45,059 bases of DNA from Acidimicrobiia bacterium (lineage in GTDB: Bacteria; Actinomycetota; Acidimicrobiia; Acidimicrobiales; AC-14): NCBI GenBank assembly GCA_023264995.1, contig JAHFUR010000034.1, positions 1-45,059 on the forward strand, written 5' to 3'. The notes beneath the pieces were generated by a model that saw only the letters and a program-made list of their open reading frames with translations, made no database searches and was not told the DNA's origin. Below, one piece after another: positions 22,363 to 30,871 of this stretch (position 1 is the first letter of the stretch; every line of letters starts with the position of its first letter). The position numbers and the translations under genes were made by a program.

Positions 22363-23946
22363 CTACTGCCGCCGCCAGTCCCGGCGGGTCAGGCTGATGA
22401 AGTACTGGTCGGAGCCGGGGACGTTGCGGTGCAGGATGTCGGAGAGGCTCCTGGTGGAGGTGAGGATCTCCATCCCCAGCGGCGAGAACGTCTCCGTCGT
22501 GAAGACCCGGGGCGACAGCAGCGGGTTGGTGAACGCCTGCGAGAACGCGTCGATCCCAACCATGCGCCCGACGACGGAGGGGAGCACCGAGTTGGGTCGG
22601 GTGTCCTCTGCGTACAGGCCGGTGTAGAACTCGATCCGATCGGGAGTGCGGTACAGGTCCTCCAGGGCGCGTTGGGCTCTCGGGTCCCCGGACACCTGGT
22701 CGAACGCCGTCACGCGCGGGAACTTGGCCAGCTCCCGGTAGTCGTTGTAGGACGCCAGCTCCACGGCACGGCCCTTCTCGACGCTCCACTGCTGGACACC
22801 CCGGAGCTCCGGGCTGGTGTTGAAGACGGTCACCTTGCCCGCCGGCTGGCTCGACGCGTCCTCCATCACCCGCCCGAGGCCGTGCTCGGTGAGCATCCGG
22901 GTGTCATAGAGCGTGTCGTGGACGGACACTTCGCTGCCCCCGACGACATAGGACTCGGGAACGAGCGGGTGCCACCGGTAGACGAGGTTGAACTCCACCG
23001 CCATCCAGTTGGTGCGGTACCAGGGCGGGTTCTTGAAACTGGTCGGGTCGGCGCGGAACTGGAAGTGGTACGGCGTGATGTGGTTGATGTACTCGTTGAC
23101 GACGATCTTGATGAGCAGGACGATCATGATGTTGCGGGCGGTCTCGAACAGCTGGTCGTCGTCCCAACCCGGGTACGCCCGGTGCAGTTCCCGAGCGACG
23201 CGGTTGTGCTCGCGCAGGAACAGGACGTTCATCAGCACGAAGCCGAGTTGCAGGTTCCCGGTGTCGCTACCCAGGGCGAAGAACGTGGCCAGCTTCTCGG
23301 CCGGCGGAGGCGCCAGCCGGGTGTGGACCCAGGTGACCTTGTCGAACTCGGCCTTCTGGTTGCCGTCGGCGCCGTACAGGTAGGGCGGGTATTCCTCACC
23401 GTTGATGACCTGGCTCTTCAGCAAGCCACCCTCGTGCGCACGTAGCTGCTCGGTCACCTCCCGCGTGAGCCCATAGATCTGCATGAGATCGATCTCGTGG
23501 TTCGAATCGTTCTTGCGGGCGTCGGGCCCGTGGGGTGGCGGCGTGCGGTCGCTCCGCAAGAAGCCGTCGGTGAACCACGCGGCGAAGTAGGAGAACAGGA
23601 CCGTCGATTTCGGGCACGGCGTGAACTCGCCCTCGGGGCGGACGAAGACGTCGGCGACGTCGGCCGCGGGCGGGAGGTCTGCCGGCGGCGCCGCCGGCGG
23701 TAGGTGGCGGCCGCTGAACTTCCGGTCGGTGAGCGACGCCCACGACGTGTAGTCGGCCATCGTGCTGAACGGGTTGGGCCGGTACGGCATCTTGGCGCTG
23801 GCGCTGTTGACCAGCCGGCCGTTCACCCATCGTTCGACCTTGGGGTGACGCTGGGCCCAGTGCCACAGCGGGGCACCATGGGTGAGCAGGTAGAGCTCAC
23901 GCCGGTTCTCCCCGCCGTCCCTGCTGGTGTCCCGTCCATTGCCCAT
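22363..23946 (-). CDS. Cyclooxygenase-like animal-type haem peroxidase / fatty acid dioxygenase
   Basis: A 527-residue protein of the animal haem peroxidase superfamily, closest in motif layout to prostaglandin H synthase (COX) and alpha-dioxygenases. VEFNLVYRWHPLVPESY aligns with the COX motif around Tyr385 and His388: Tyr323 would be the radical tyrosine and His326 the proximal haem ligand. SNHEIDLMQIYG (about 148-159), LQLGFVLMNVLFLREHNRVA (232-251) and NPLLSPRVFTTETFSPLG near the C-terminus also fit. The COX distal pair Gln203/His207 (FAQHFTH) appears as FAAWFTD, so Ala123 and Asp127 replace it. No signal peptide or EGF domain is present. The start at 23944-23946 leaves only 53 bases to the divergent phospholipase gene. 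A role in oxidising membrane-derived fatty acids is inferred. Confidence 0.85.
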   Translation of the reverse strand: MGNGRDTSRDGGENRRELYLLTHGAPLWHWAQRHPKVERWVNGRLVNSASAKMPYRPNPFSTMADYTSWASLTDRKFSGRHLPPAAPPADLPPAADVADVFVRPEGEFTPCPKSTVLFSYFAAWFTDGFLRSDRTPPPHGPDARKNDSNHEIDLMQIYGLTREVTEQLRAHEGGLLKSQVINGEEYPPYLYGADGNQKAEFDKVTWVHTRLAPPPAEKLATFFALGSDTGNLQLGFVLMNVLFLREHNRVARELHRAYPGWDDDQLFETARNIMIVLLIKIVVNEYINHITPYHFQFRADPTSFKNPPWYRTNWMAVEFNLVYRWHPLVPESYVVGGSEVSVHDTLYDTRMLTEHGLGRVMEDASSQPAGKVTVFNTSPELRGVQQWSVEKGRAVELASYNDYRELAKFPRVTAFDQVSGDPRAQRALEDLYRTPDRIEFYTGLYAEDTRPNSVLPSVVGRMVGIDAFSQAFTNPLLSPRVFTTETFSPLGMEILTSTRSLSDILHRNVPGSDQYFISLTRRDWRRQ

Positions 23947-23999
23947 GGTCCGTCGTACCCCCCGTGCAGGCGCCGGCCACACACGCTATGCGAAGCTCT
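23947..23999. promoter_or_regulatory. Divergent promoter region of the oxygenase and phospholipase genes
   Basis: Only 53 bases separate the two preferred starts, so both promoters must overlap here or lie inside the opposing gene. GCTATG (23985-23990) is the best -10-like sequence for the plus strand, but it is weak. A shared control site is likely from the spacing alone. Confidence 0.4.
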
Positions 24000-26900
24000 A
24001 TGCCGCAGGCGGGGCGGGGCGGAATGGGGGCGGCGACGGGGATGGGGACCGACGAACAGACCTGGCAGGGACGGCTCGGCCGGCTCGTGCGCGCGCTGGC
24101 GGTCCCGCTGGCCACCATTGCCGTCTCGCTGGCGTTGATCCAGTTCAAGACCGACGTCAAACCGAAGGTCGACCCGACGAACGTGTCGTGCCTCAAGAGC
24201 GACACGCTCAGCGCGCTCGTGCGGCGGTACCCGGCCGAGATGGCGACCGCGCAGCTCACGCGATGGGCGGACTGCGGCCAGGACCTCAAGGCCCGCGCCC
24301 GGAAGACGCTGCCTTGGGACGCCGCCCTCATCGCCACCATCACGGTCGGCCTGGTCTGGTCGGTACGCGTCCTCTACCAGCGCCGGCGCTGGAAGCTGGC
24401 TGGCCTGTTCGGCGCCCTGCTCACCGCCGCCTATGTGGTCGGCGACGGGTGGGAGGACCTCACCCTGCGCCACGTCCTGACCGGAGCCGTGGGCTCACAC
24501 CGCCTGCCGTGGTTGGCCGCCGTCAAGATGGGAGGCGTCCTGGGCGCCGTCCCTGTGGTGGCCACCGCCATGCTGCTGACGGCGTCCCGTACACGCCCTG
24601 ACAAGGACCTGCCGCCGCAACTGGTCGGTCCGCCGGACCCAGTCCCGGGAGAAACGGCGCAGGTGAGCGGGGGGGCCTCCGATCACGGGCCGGCCCAGTC
24701 CTCGGTCGAGCGGACCAGTCTCGCCACGCAGTACCGTGACCCGGCGGAGGCGAACAGGCCGATCGCCGACGGCGTCACGGTCTCACAGGAGCGGACAAGG
24801 GGCGTTGCCTGTTCCGGGGGTGGCATCCGCTCCGCGGCCTTCGCCCTCGGCGCGCTCCAGGCCCTTGACGAGAGTCCGACGCAGCTTGGTCCGGATGGGA
24901 AGGGGATGACCGAGCTCGAGCAGTGCCGCTGGCTCAGCTCGGTGTCCGGCGGTTCCTACATGGCCGCGGCATGGATGCTGGCGCGGAGCCCGGGGGACGG
25001 CTCCCCGCCGGCGGCGACCACGCGGCCCTGGGCCCGGCAGTCCCCGGAGGAGGACTTCCTCCGCCGGCACTCCTCCTACCTGGCGCCAGGGTTGAGCGGC
25101 AAGCTCTGGGCCCTCGTCTGGTTCCTCCTCGGCCTCGTCCTCAACGTCGGTCTTATCGGCCTGGCCATCGCATTCGTCATGCTGCCCTACGGATGGGCGA
25201 CGAGCGCCGGCCAGGTGGACCGCCTCGTCAAGAGTGCCGTCGTGACCCTGCCGGAGGGAGGGTGCATCCACCTCCCGGACGCGACGTGGTTCCTGGCCCA
25301 GGCCGGCGCCAAGCTCCGGCTCTCCGTCGGCGCCCAGCCCACCCCGGCCGGCGCCGGCGCCGTCGAGCTGCCACCGTCGAAGGGAGCGACCCCCAAGGCG
25401 TCGGCCACCGCCGACGGCTCGCCAGCAGTGGCGCTCGCCTTTGCCGCCGGCCAGACGACGAGCACGACGACGGCCACGACGACACCCTCCTGTGTGCCTG
25501 CGTCCAGGACACCGTCGAGCGCCGGCCTCCCGCCGAGCGCCCCTGGCAACGTGTTCCCGAAGGGCTCCCGCGTCCCAGTCGCGCCCGGTACCGGGCTGCT
25601 CGTCGAGGGCGAGACGGTCTCGGGATGTGTGGTCGCGGCGTCCCCCAACATCCCGACGGGGACCTGCGCCGCCGCGTCGCTCCAGGTCACCGGCATCCCG
25701 CCGGGGAGCCGGGTCGAGTCGGCGCCACTCGCCCTTCTGGCGCTGGACGGGGCGGCGGTGGCCGACCCGAGCGGCGAGCACCCCCTCGTCCGGTCCTGCG
25801 GCGCCAAGGCGTGCCAGACCTTCTCCCTCCCGGGCGTCATCGCATGGCCGGTTCGGGGCCTGCTCGGCCTGTTCCTGGTCATGGGCGTGGCCATGGTGGC
25901 CGTCCCGCCCAAGGATTCGGAGCATCACGTCGGCCGTGAAAGCCGGGTGCACTGGCTGGCCATCCTGACCGGCACCGTGGTCCTGTTCGTCGTCATCGTG
26001 CCGTGGGTGGTGACGTGGCTGGAACACAGCCGCCACCTCTTGGAGGACCGGTTGCCGGTCGCGTCGGGGGCCAGCGGCGCGACCATCCTCACTGCGCTGC
26101 TGGCGCAGGTCCGGTCCGGGTCCGGCCGATCGACGTCCGAAGCCGAGACGGGCCGACCGAAGGCGCTGGCGCAACGGCTCGGCGGCGGCGCCCGAAAGGT
26201 GCTCATCAGGCTGGGAGCCTGGGTGGCAGGGCCCGTGCTCCTCCTCGGTGCGGCCCTTGCCATCGCCGTGTCGGGGGCGTCGCGAGGCTTGATCCCGCAC
26301 CAGCTCCTCGTCTTCCTCATCATCACCGGCTGGCTCGTTGCCGTCGGGTCTGGCGCCGATCTCAACGAATGGTCACTGCACCCCTACTACCGCGACCACC
26401 TCCGCGGCGCGTATGGGATGCGGGTGCGCGACGCCGACCAACCACCTGGCTCCCGCCCGCTGGACGACCCTCTCGCCAAGCTCGGGCCGGTCGGCCGAAC
26501 AGAACTGGTCCTTTGTGCCACCGCCAATATCGCCGACTCGTCGATGACCTCTCCCGGTCGCCCGGCGATCCCGTGGACGTTCACCAAGGACCGCATCGGC
26601 AGCATGGCCATCGAGGCGGCAACGGGCCACGGGACGTACGCGCCAGCCCAGTTGGGGACACGGTTCGCTGATCTCGACTCGATCTGGACCGCGGTCGCGG
26701 TGTCAGGCGCGGCCTTCTCACCGGCGATGGGGAAGATGAACCGCCCGGAACGGTGCCTCTTTGCCCTGGGCAACCTGCGCTTGGGCGTCTGGTACCCGAA
26801 CCCGGTCTACTTCCCTGACCGGCCGGCTCACCTGGAGAGCGCCCACTTCGACCGGCAGTGGTACGAGACCCACCACACCCGTCCCTGGTACCTGCTCAAG

Positions 26901-27542
26901 GAGGCATTCGGGCTCCACCGGCTGAAGGACCCGTGGGTCTACGTCACCGACGGCGGCCACTACGAGAACCTCGGCCTCGTGGAGCTGCTGCGCCGGCGAT
27001 GCCGGGAGATCTACTGCTTCGACGCCAGCGGCGACAGCCCCGACACGTTCGGGACCATGGCCGAAGCCATGCGGCTGGCCCGGGAGGAGCTGAACGTCGA
27101 GGTCGTGATGCGCCCGGAGCCTATGAAGCCGGACTCGTCCGGGATCTCGCGGATGGGCGTGTGGGCCGGTACGGTCGCCTATCCGGCCATCGGCGACGGC
27201 GAGCCAGAAGTCGGCTGGATCGTGCTGGCCAAGCTGGCCGTCCCCCGGACGGCGCCGTTCGACATCGTCGACCTGGCCCGCTCGCTGCCGTCGTTCCCGA
27301 ATCACCCCACGGCGGACCAGCTCTACACCGACCAGAAGTTCGAGGCCTACCGCGCACTGGGGCACCACCTTGGCCGCGAGGCGATCACGGTTGGGCACAG
27401 GATCCGCACGCTCCTGAGCAACGGCCAGGTCACCGAGGCGGAGGCGGTCGAGCAGGTCAACGACTGGCTGTGCTCCCGCCCCGACCCGGTGAAGTGCATC
27501 GAGCCAACCAAGCCGCCGGCCGGTCGCGTCACCACGAAATAG
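24000..27542 (+). CDS. Large membrane patatin-like phospholipase
   Basis: About 1180 residues. The patatin catalytic parts are clear: oxyanion-hole glycines in CSGGGIRSAA (Gly273-275), nucleophile Ser316 in LSSVSGGSY and the catalytic Asp984 in VTDGGHYENLGL. These would cut acyl chains from phospholipids. Unlike simple patatins, it has four hydrophobic helices in the first 195 residues, a pair near 370-400, a large Ser/Thr/Pro-rich insert (about 415-615) and further helices near 630-790, with the DGG half of the active site after them. The catalytic halves are thus split by a membrane region. I use the ATG at 24000; a GTG at 23964 in frame would overlap the divergent promoter. Its neighbour encodes a cyclooxygenase-like enzyme, suggesting release of fatty acid for oxygenation. 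Confidence 0.85.
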   Translation: MPQAGRGGMGAATGMGTDEQTWQGRLGRLVRALAVPLATIAVSLALIQFKTDVKPKVDPTNVSCLKSDTLSALVRRYPAEMATAQLTRWADCGQDLKARARKTLPWDAALIATITVGLVWSVRVLYQRRRWKLAGLFGALLTAAYVVGDGWEDLTLRHVLTGAVGSHRLPWLAAVKMGGVLGAVPVVATAMLLTASRTRPDKDLPPQLVGPPDPVPGETAQVSGGASDHGPAQSSVERTSLATQYRDPAEANRPIADGVTVSQERTRGVACSGGGIRSAAFALGALQALDESPTQLGPDGKGMTELEQCRWLSSVSGGSYMAAAWMLARSPGDGSPPAATTRPWARQSPEEDFLRRHSSYLAPGLSGKLWALVWFLLGLVLNVGLIGLAIAFVMLPYGWATSAGQVDRLVKSAVVTLPEGGCIHLPDATWFLAQAGAKLRLSVGAQPTPAGAGAVELPPSKGATPKASATADGSPAVALAFAAGQTTSTTTATTTPSCVPASRTPSSAGLPPSAPGNVFPKGSRVPVAPGTGLLVEGETVSGCVVAASPNIPTGTCAAASLQVTGIPPGSRVESAPLALLALDGAAVADPSGEHPLVRSCGAKACQTFSLPGVIAWPVRGLLGLFLVMGVAMVAVPPKDSEHHVGRESRVHWLAILTGTVVLFVVIVPWVVTWLEHSRHLLEDRLPVASGASGATILTALLAQVRSGSGRSTSEAETGRPKALAQRLGGGARKVLIRLGAWVAGPVLLLGAALAIAVSGASRGLIPHQLLVFLIITGWLVAVGSGADLNEWSLHPYYRDHLRGAYGMRVRDADQPPGSRPLDDPLAKLGPVGRTELVLCATANIADSSMTSPGRPAIPWTFTKDRIGSMAIEAATGHGTYAPAQLGTRFADLDSIWTAVAVSGAAFSPAMGKMNRPERCLFALGNLRLGVWYPNPVYFPDRPAHLESAHFDRQWYETHHTRPWYLLKEAFGLHRLKDPWVYVTDGGHYENLGLVELLRRRCREIYCFDASGDSPDTFGTMAEAMRLAREELNVEVVMRPEPMKPDSSGISRMGVWAGTVAYPAIGDGEPEVGWIVLAKLAVPRTAPFDIVDLARSLPSFPNHPTADQLYTDQKFEAYRALGHHLGREAITVGHRIRTLLSNGQVTEAEAVEQVNDWLCSRPDPVKCIEPTKPPAGRVTTK

Positions 27543-27567
27543 CCGCGCCCTGCGGCACACTGGACAC

Positions 27568-27594
27568 ATGCCTGACCGGCGCGGCGCGCCATGA
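27568..27594 (+). CDS. Possible 8-codon leader peptide
   Basis: ATG at 27568 is six bases after a CACACT -10-like box and encodes MPDRRGAP before a TGA that overlaps the kinase-fusion start as ATGA. This may be a leaderless upstream frame that couples translation into the next gene. It is too short to judge by composition. Confidence 0.25.
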   Translation: MPDRRGAP

Positions 27595-30050
27595 TGAGCA
27601 GCCACGGTCCCGGTGCGGTGCCGGTGCTCAGGGTCGCCGACCTGCACAAGGCGTTCGGGCGCCGGCCGGTCTTGCGGGGCGTGACCTTCGAGCTCCACCG
27701 GGGCGAGATCCTGGCCCTCGTCGGCGAGAACGGCGCCGGCAAGTCGACCGTGGTGCAGTGCGTGGCCGGGACCTTGCCGAGGGACCGCGGCACGGTGGAG
27801 GTGCACGGGCGCCCCGGGTCGGCCCCGGCGCCCGGTGTGGGGTACCGCGACATCGAAGTGGTGTGGCAGCACCTGGCCCTCTGCGACAACCTGAGCGTGG
27901 TCGCCAACCTCTTCCTGGGCGACGAGCTGCTCGAGCACGGGATGCTCGACGACGCCGGCATGGTCGAGGAAGCCAAAGCCCTCTTCGCCCGCCTCCACAT
28001 CCCGGCATCGGACCTGCGCCGGCCGGTAGGCGCCCTTTCCGGCGGCCAGCGCCAGCTCGTGGCCATCGCTCGGGCCCTCCGCCGTGACCCCTCCGTTCTG
28101 GTCCTCGACGAGCCGACGGGCTCGCTCGGCGCCCAGGAGACCGCCGTCGTCGAGCGGCTCCTGGCCGAGGTGCGGGCAAGCGGGACCGCCATCCTGATGG
28201 TGTCCCACCAGCTCGACCAGGTCTTCGGCCTGGCCGACCGCATCGCCGTCCTGCGCGACGGCCACATCCTGGCCGACGTGTCGTCGCTCGAAGTCCACCC
28301 CGACGACGTCCTCGCCCTCATGTCGGGCATCGAGACCGACTCGGCGGCCCGGCGCCAGCTGCGCCGGCTCCGGAGCTTGGTCGAGCAGCTCGCCGACGTG
28401 GAGCCGGCGGCCAGCCTGCCCCTCATCGTGTCGGCTATGGCCGAGGCGCTCGGCATCGACCGGCTGTGCATCCACCTCCTCCACCCAGGCGACACCGACG
28501 CCCCGCCCCGTCTCACGCGATCGGCGGCGCTGGGCATGCCCGATGGCCTCCTGCGCGCCCTCGGCTCGCTGCCGGCCGACGGGCGGGGTGGGCCCCCGGG
28601 CCTGGCCGCCGCCACCGGCCAGGCCGTGCTTGTCGACGACGCCCGCCTCGACCCGCTCTGGGCCCCGTTCCTCGCCGCCGGCCCCACCCAGCTCCGCAGC
28701 TTCTGGTCGGTGCCCATCGTCGGGTCGACCGGCGTGCTCGGGACCATCTCCGGCTACGCCGACACCAGCGGCCGGCCACAGGCCGACCAGCTCGAGCTGG
28801 TCTGGCTCTATGCCGGGCACGCCGCTGCCGCCATCGAGCGCGAGCACCTCCTCACCGAGGCGACCCGTAGGAACCGGGTCCTGGAAACCCTCCGCGGCGT
28901 CCTCGACACCCTGGCCGGCCCGCAGCCCGCCCACGGCGGCCTGACCCTGGCCCTGCTGGCCCTCTGCCGGGGCCTGCGGGCCGACGCCATCGCCTTGCAC
29001 CGGCCGGACGGTGAACGGTCCGAGCTCTCGACCGGGCCGCTCGGCGTACCGCCCGAGCACGCCCGGTCCCGGCAGAGAGAGGCAGCCGAGGCCGTGCGCC
29101 GCGCCGCGTCCGGCGACCACGGCGTCCGCCGGTTCGGAGGCGACGTGCTCGCCGTGCCGCTGGACACGCCGGCCGGGCGCGCCGTCGTGACCGCGTGGTG
29201 GGCCGGCGGTCCCCCGTCGGACGAGGCCTCCGACCTGCTCGGCGACGCGGCCCGGTCGCTCCGTCTGGCCATCGAGCGCGAGGCGCTGGAAGGAGCTCGG
29301 GCCGAAGCCGCGTCCTTGCGCCGCTCCCAAAGGTTGCAACGGGAGTTCCTGTCCCGCATGAACCACGAGCTGCGCACGCCCCTCACCGCCATCCAGGGGT
29401 ACGCCTCGACCCTCCGCCAGCCCGACGTCGACTGGGACGACGCGTCGCAGCGGCGCTTCCTCGACTCGATCGCGTCGGAGTCGGCCCGGATGGGACGGCT
29501 CATCGGCGACCTCCTCGACTTCAGCGCCATCGATTCCGGCGCGATGCGCCTGGCCCCTGACTGGTGCGACCTCGCGCTGGTGCTGGAGGCCGCCAGGCGA
29601 TGTGTCCGCTCGCCCCGGTCGCTCATCGCCGTGCACATGCCCGCCGACCTCCCGTCCGTGTGGGCGGACCACGACCGGCTCGAACAGGTCTTCGTCAACC
29701 TGCTGGACAACGCCGTCCTTCACGCCACGGGGCTCACGGAAGTCTCGGTCGACGCATGCCACGACCCGGCTGCCGGCACCATCACGGTGCGGGTCCGTGA
29801 CGACGGCCCCGGCATCCCCGCGGCGCTGGGCGACCGCGTCTTCCTCCCCCACGAGCGGGGCGCCGATGCCGGCCCCGGCCTGGGCCTCGGCCTGGCCATC
29901 GCCCGCGGCATCGTCGACGCCCACGGCGGGACGATCAGGATCGACCCCGCGGCGAGCGGCGCGGTGATGGTGGTCGTCCTGCCCGTCGAGCCGGCCGGCG
30001 CCGGCGGCACCGACCGAGACCTCGAGCTGCCGGTCGGAGAGGCCCGATGA
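27591..30050 (+). CDS. ABC ATPase - GAF - histidine kinase fusion protein
   Basis: An 819-residue protein. Residues 1-250 are a full CUT2 (ribose/xylose-type) ABC ATPase: Walker A GENGAGKS (45-52), signature LSGGQ (149-153), Walker B VLVLDEP with Glu174, and His206 in the H loop. Residues about 265-420 and 430-565 look like two GAF domains. A coiled stretch leads to the phosphoacceptor MNHELRTPL (His592), then the N box FVNLLDNAVLHAT, G1 RDDGPGIP and G2 GPGLGLGLAI. No transmembrane helix is visible, so membrane contact would come through a permease. All ATPase and kinase motifs are intact. It is coupled by ATGA to the response regulator and precedes a sugar ABC operon whose own ATPase is a paralogue of its N-terminus. 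I infer that it senses transport. Confidence 0.92.
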   Translation: MMSSHGPGAVPVLRVADLHKAFGRRPVLRGVTFELHRGEILALVGENGAGKSTVVQCVAGTLPRDRGTVEVHGRPGSAPAPGVGYRDIEVVWQHLALCDNLSVVANLFLGDELLEHGMLDDAGMVEEAKALFARLHIPASDLRRPVGALSGGQRQLVAIARALRRDPSVLVLDEPTGSLGAQETAVVERLLAEVRASGTAILMVSHQLDQVFGLADRIAVLRDGHILADVSSLEVHPDDVLALMSGIETDSAARRQLRRLRSLVEQLADVEPAASLPLIVSAMAEALGIDRLCIHLLHPGDTDAPPRLTRSAALGMPDGLLRALGSLPADGRGGPPGLAAATGQAVLVDDARLDPLWAPFLAAGPTQLRSFWSVPIVGSTGVLGTISGYADTSGRPQADQLELVWLYAGHAAAAIEREHLLTEATRRNRVLETLRGVLDTLAGPQPAHGGLTLALLALCRGLRADAIALHRPDGERSELSTGPLGVPPEHARSRQREAAEAVRRAASGDHGVRRFGGDVLAVPLDTPAGRAVVTAWWAGGPPSDEASDLLGDAARSLRLAIEREALEGARAEAASLRRSQRLQREFLSRMNHELRTPLTAIQGYASTLRQPDVDWDDASQRRFLDSIASESARMGRLIGDLLDFSAIDSGAMRLAPDWCDLALVLEAARRCVRSPRSLIAVHMPADLPSVWADHDRLEQVFVNLLDNAVLHATGLTEVSVDACHDPAAGTITVRVRDDGPGIPAALGDRVFLPHERGADAGPGLGLGLAIARGIVDAHGGTIRIDPAASGAVMVVVLPVEPAGAGGTDRDLELPVGEAR

Positions 30051-30745
30051 CGGACGACTCGACGGTGGTCCTCCTCATCGAGGACGACCCCAACATCGTC
30101 GACCTGGTCCGGGCCAACCTCCTCGCACGCGGCTTCGCCGTCGTCGTGTCCCGTACCGGCGCCGATGTCACCGCCCTCGTCCGCGACAGCGGGGCGCACC
30201 TCGTCCTGCTCGACCTGATGCTCCCCGGCGTCGACGGGTTCGACCTGTGCCGCGACATCCGAGCGGCGTCGCTGGTCGGCATCATCGTCGTCTCGGCCCG
30301 GCGGGGTGAGCAGGACAAAGTGCGGGCCCTGAACCTGGGGGCCGACGACTACCTCACCAAACCGTTCGGCATCGACGAGCTCCTGGCCCGCATGACCGCG
30401 CTCCTGCGCCGGAGCCGCTCGGCGCCGGCCGCCGGTCCCGGCCGGCCTCTGGTCTTCGGCACGGTCAGCATCGACCTCGACGCCCAGCTGGTGACCAAGG
30501 CCGGCGAGCCCGTCCACCTGACACCGACCGAGTTCGCCCTCCTGCGCGAGCTGGCGCTGGCTCCCGGTCACCTGCTCACCCATGCCACCTTGCTGCGCAA
30601 GGTGTGGGGCCCGGGGTACGAGACGGAGACCGAGTACACCCGGGTCTACGTCCGCCGCCTACGGGCCAAGCTCGAGGACGAGGGCGGGCCGGCGCTGATC
30701 GTCACCGAGCCCCGGGCCGGCTATCGGATGGCAGCGGCAGAGTAG
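30047..30745 (+). CDS. OmpR/KdpE-type response regulator
   Basis: A 232-residue regulator. The receiver has IEDD at 11-14, the phosphoacceptor Asp in LLDLMLPGVDG (about residue 56), VVSARRGE and the lysine of DDYLTKPFG. The winged helix has LTPTEFALLRELALAPGH, HATLLRKVWGPGYETETEY and YVRRLRAKLED, ending TEPRAGYRMAAAE. The KVWGPGY and ETEYTRVYVRRLR features are like KdpE. Its start overlaps the stop of the ABC-kinase fusion as ATGA, so the two are a cognate pair. The region immediately downstream (30762-30842) holds repeats that it may bind. Confidence 0.94.
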   Translation: MTDDSTVVLLIEDDPNIVDLVRANLLARGFAVVVSRTGADVTALVRDSGAHLVLLDLMLPGVDGFDLCRDIRAASLVGIIVVSARRGEQDKVRALNLGADDYLTKPFGIDELLARMTALLRRSRSAPAAGPGRPLVFGTVSIDLDAQLVTKAGEPVHLTPTEFALLRELALAPGHLLTHATLLRKVWGPGYETETEYTRVYVRRLRAKLEDEGGPALIVTEPRAGYRMAAAE

Positions 30746-30761
30746 TTCCCGTATTTACGTT

Positions 30762-30842
30762 TCGTTCACGAGAAGTGACCGAACTTCTCTACCTCGTTCA
30801 TGTCGGTCTCCTTACCCTTTCGTTCAGGTGACCTCGGTCACC
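30762..30842. promoter_or_regulatory. Operator-rich promoter region before the sugar-binding protein gene
   Basis: Three direct copies of TCGTTCA stand at 30762, 30794 and 30820. Between and after them are two inverted repeats: GAGAAGT-N6-ACTTCTC (30770-30789) and GGTGACC-TC-GGTCACC (30827-30842), both with perfect 7-base arms. OmpR-family regulators bind direct repeats, so the TCGTTCA copies are candidates for the adjacent regulator, while the palindromes fit a dimeric repressor. Confidence 0.55.
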
Positions 30843-30871
30843 CATTTCGTCGGTCGATCAGGAGAAGGCTC

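Noticed and set aside
22429-23445. Open frame on the plus strand
   Set aside because: Antisense to the COX-like gene, whose motifs are unambiguous.
26718-29924. Open frame of more than 1000 codons on the minus strand
   Set aside because: It is antisense to the phospholipase end and the ABC-kinase fusion, has no domain and reflects high GC with few stop codons.
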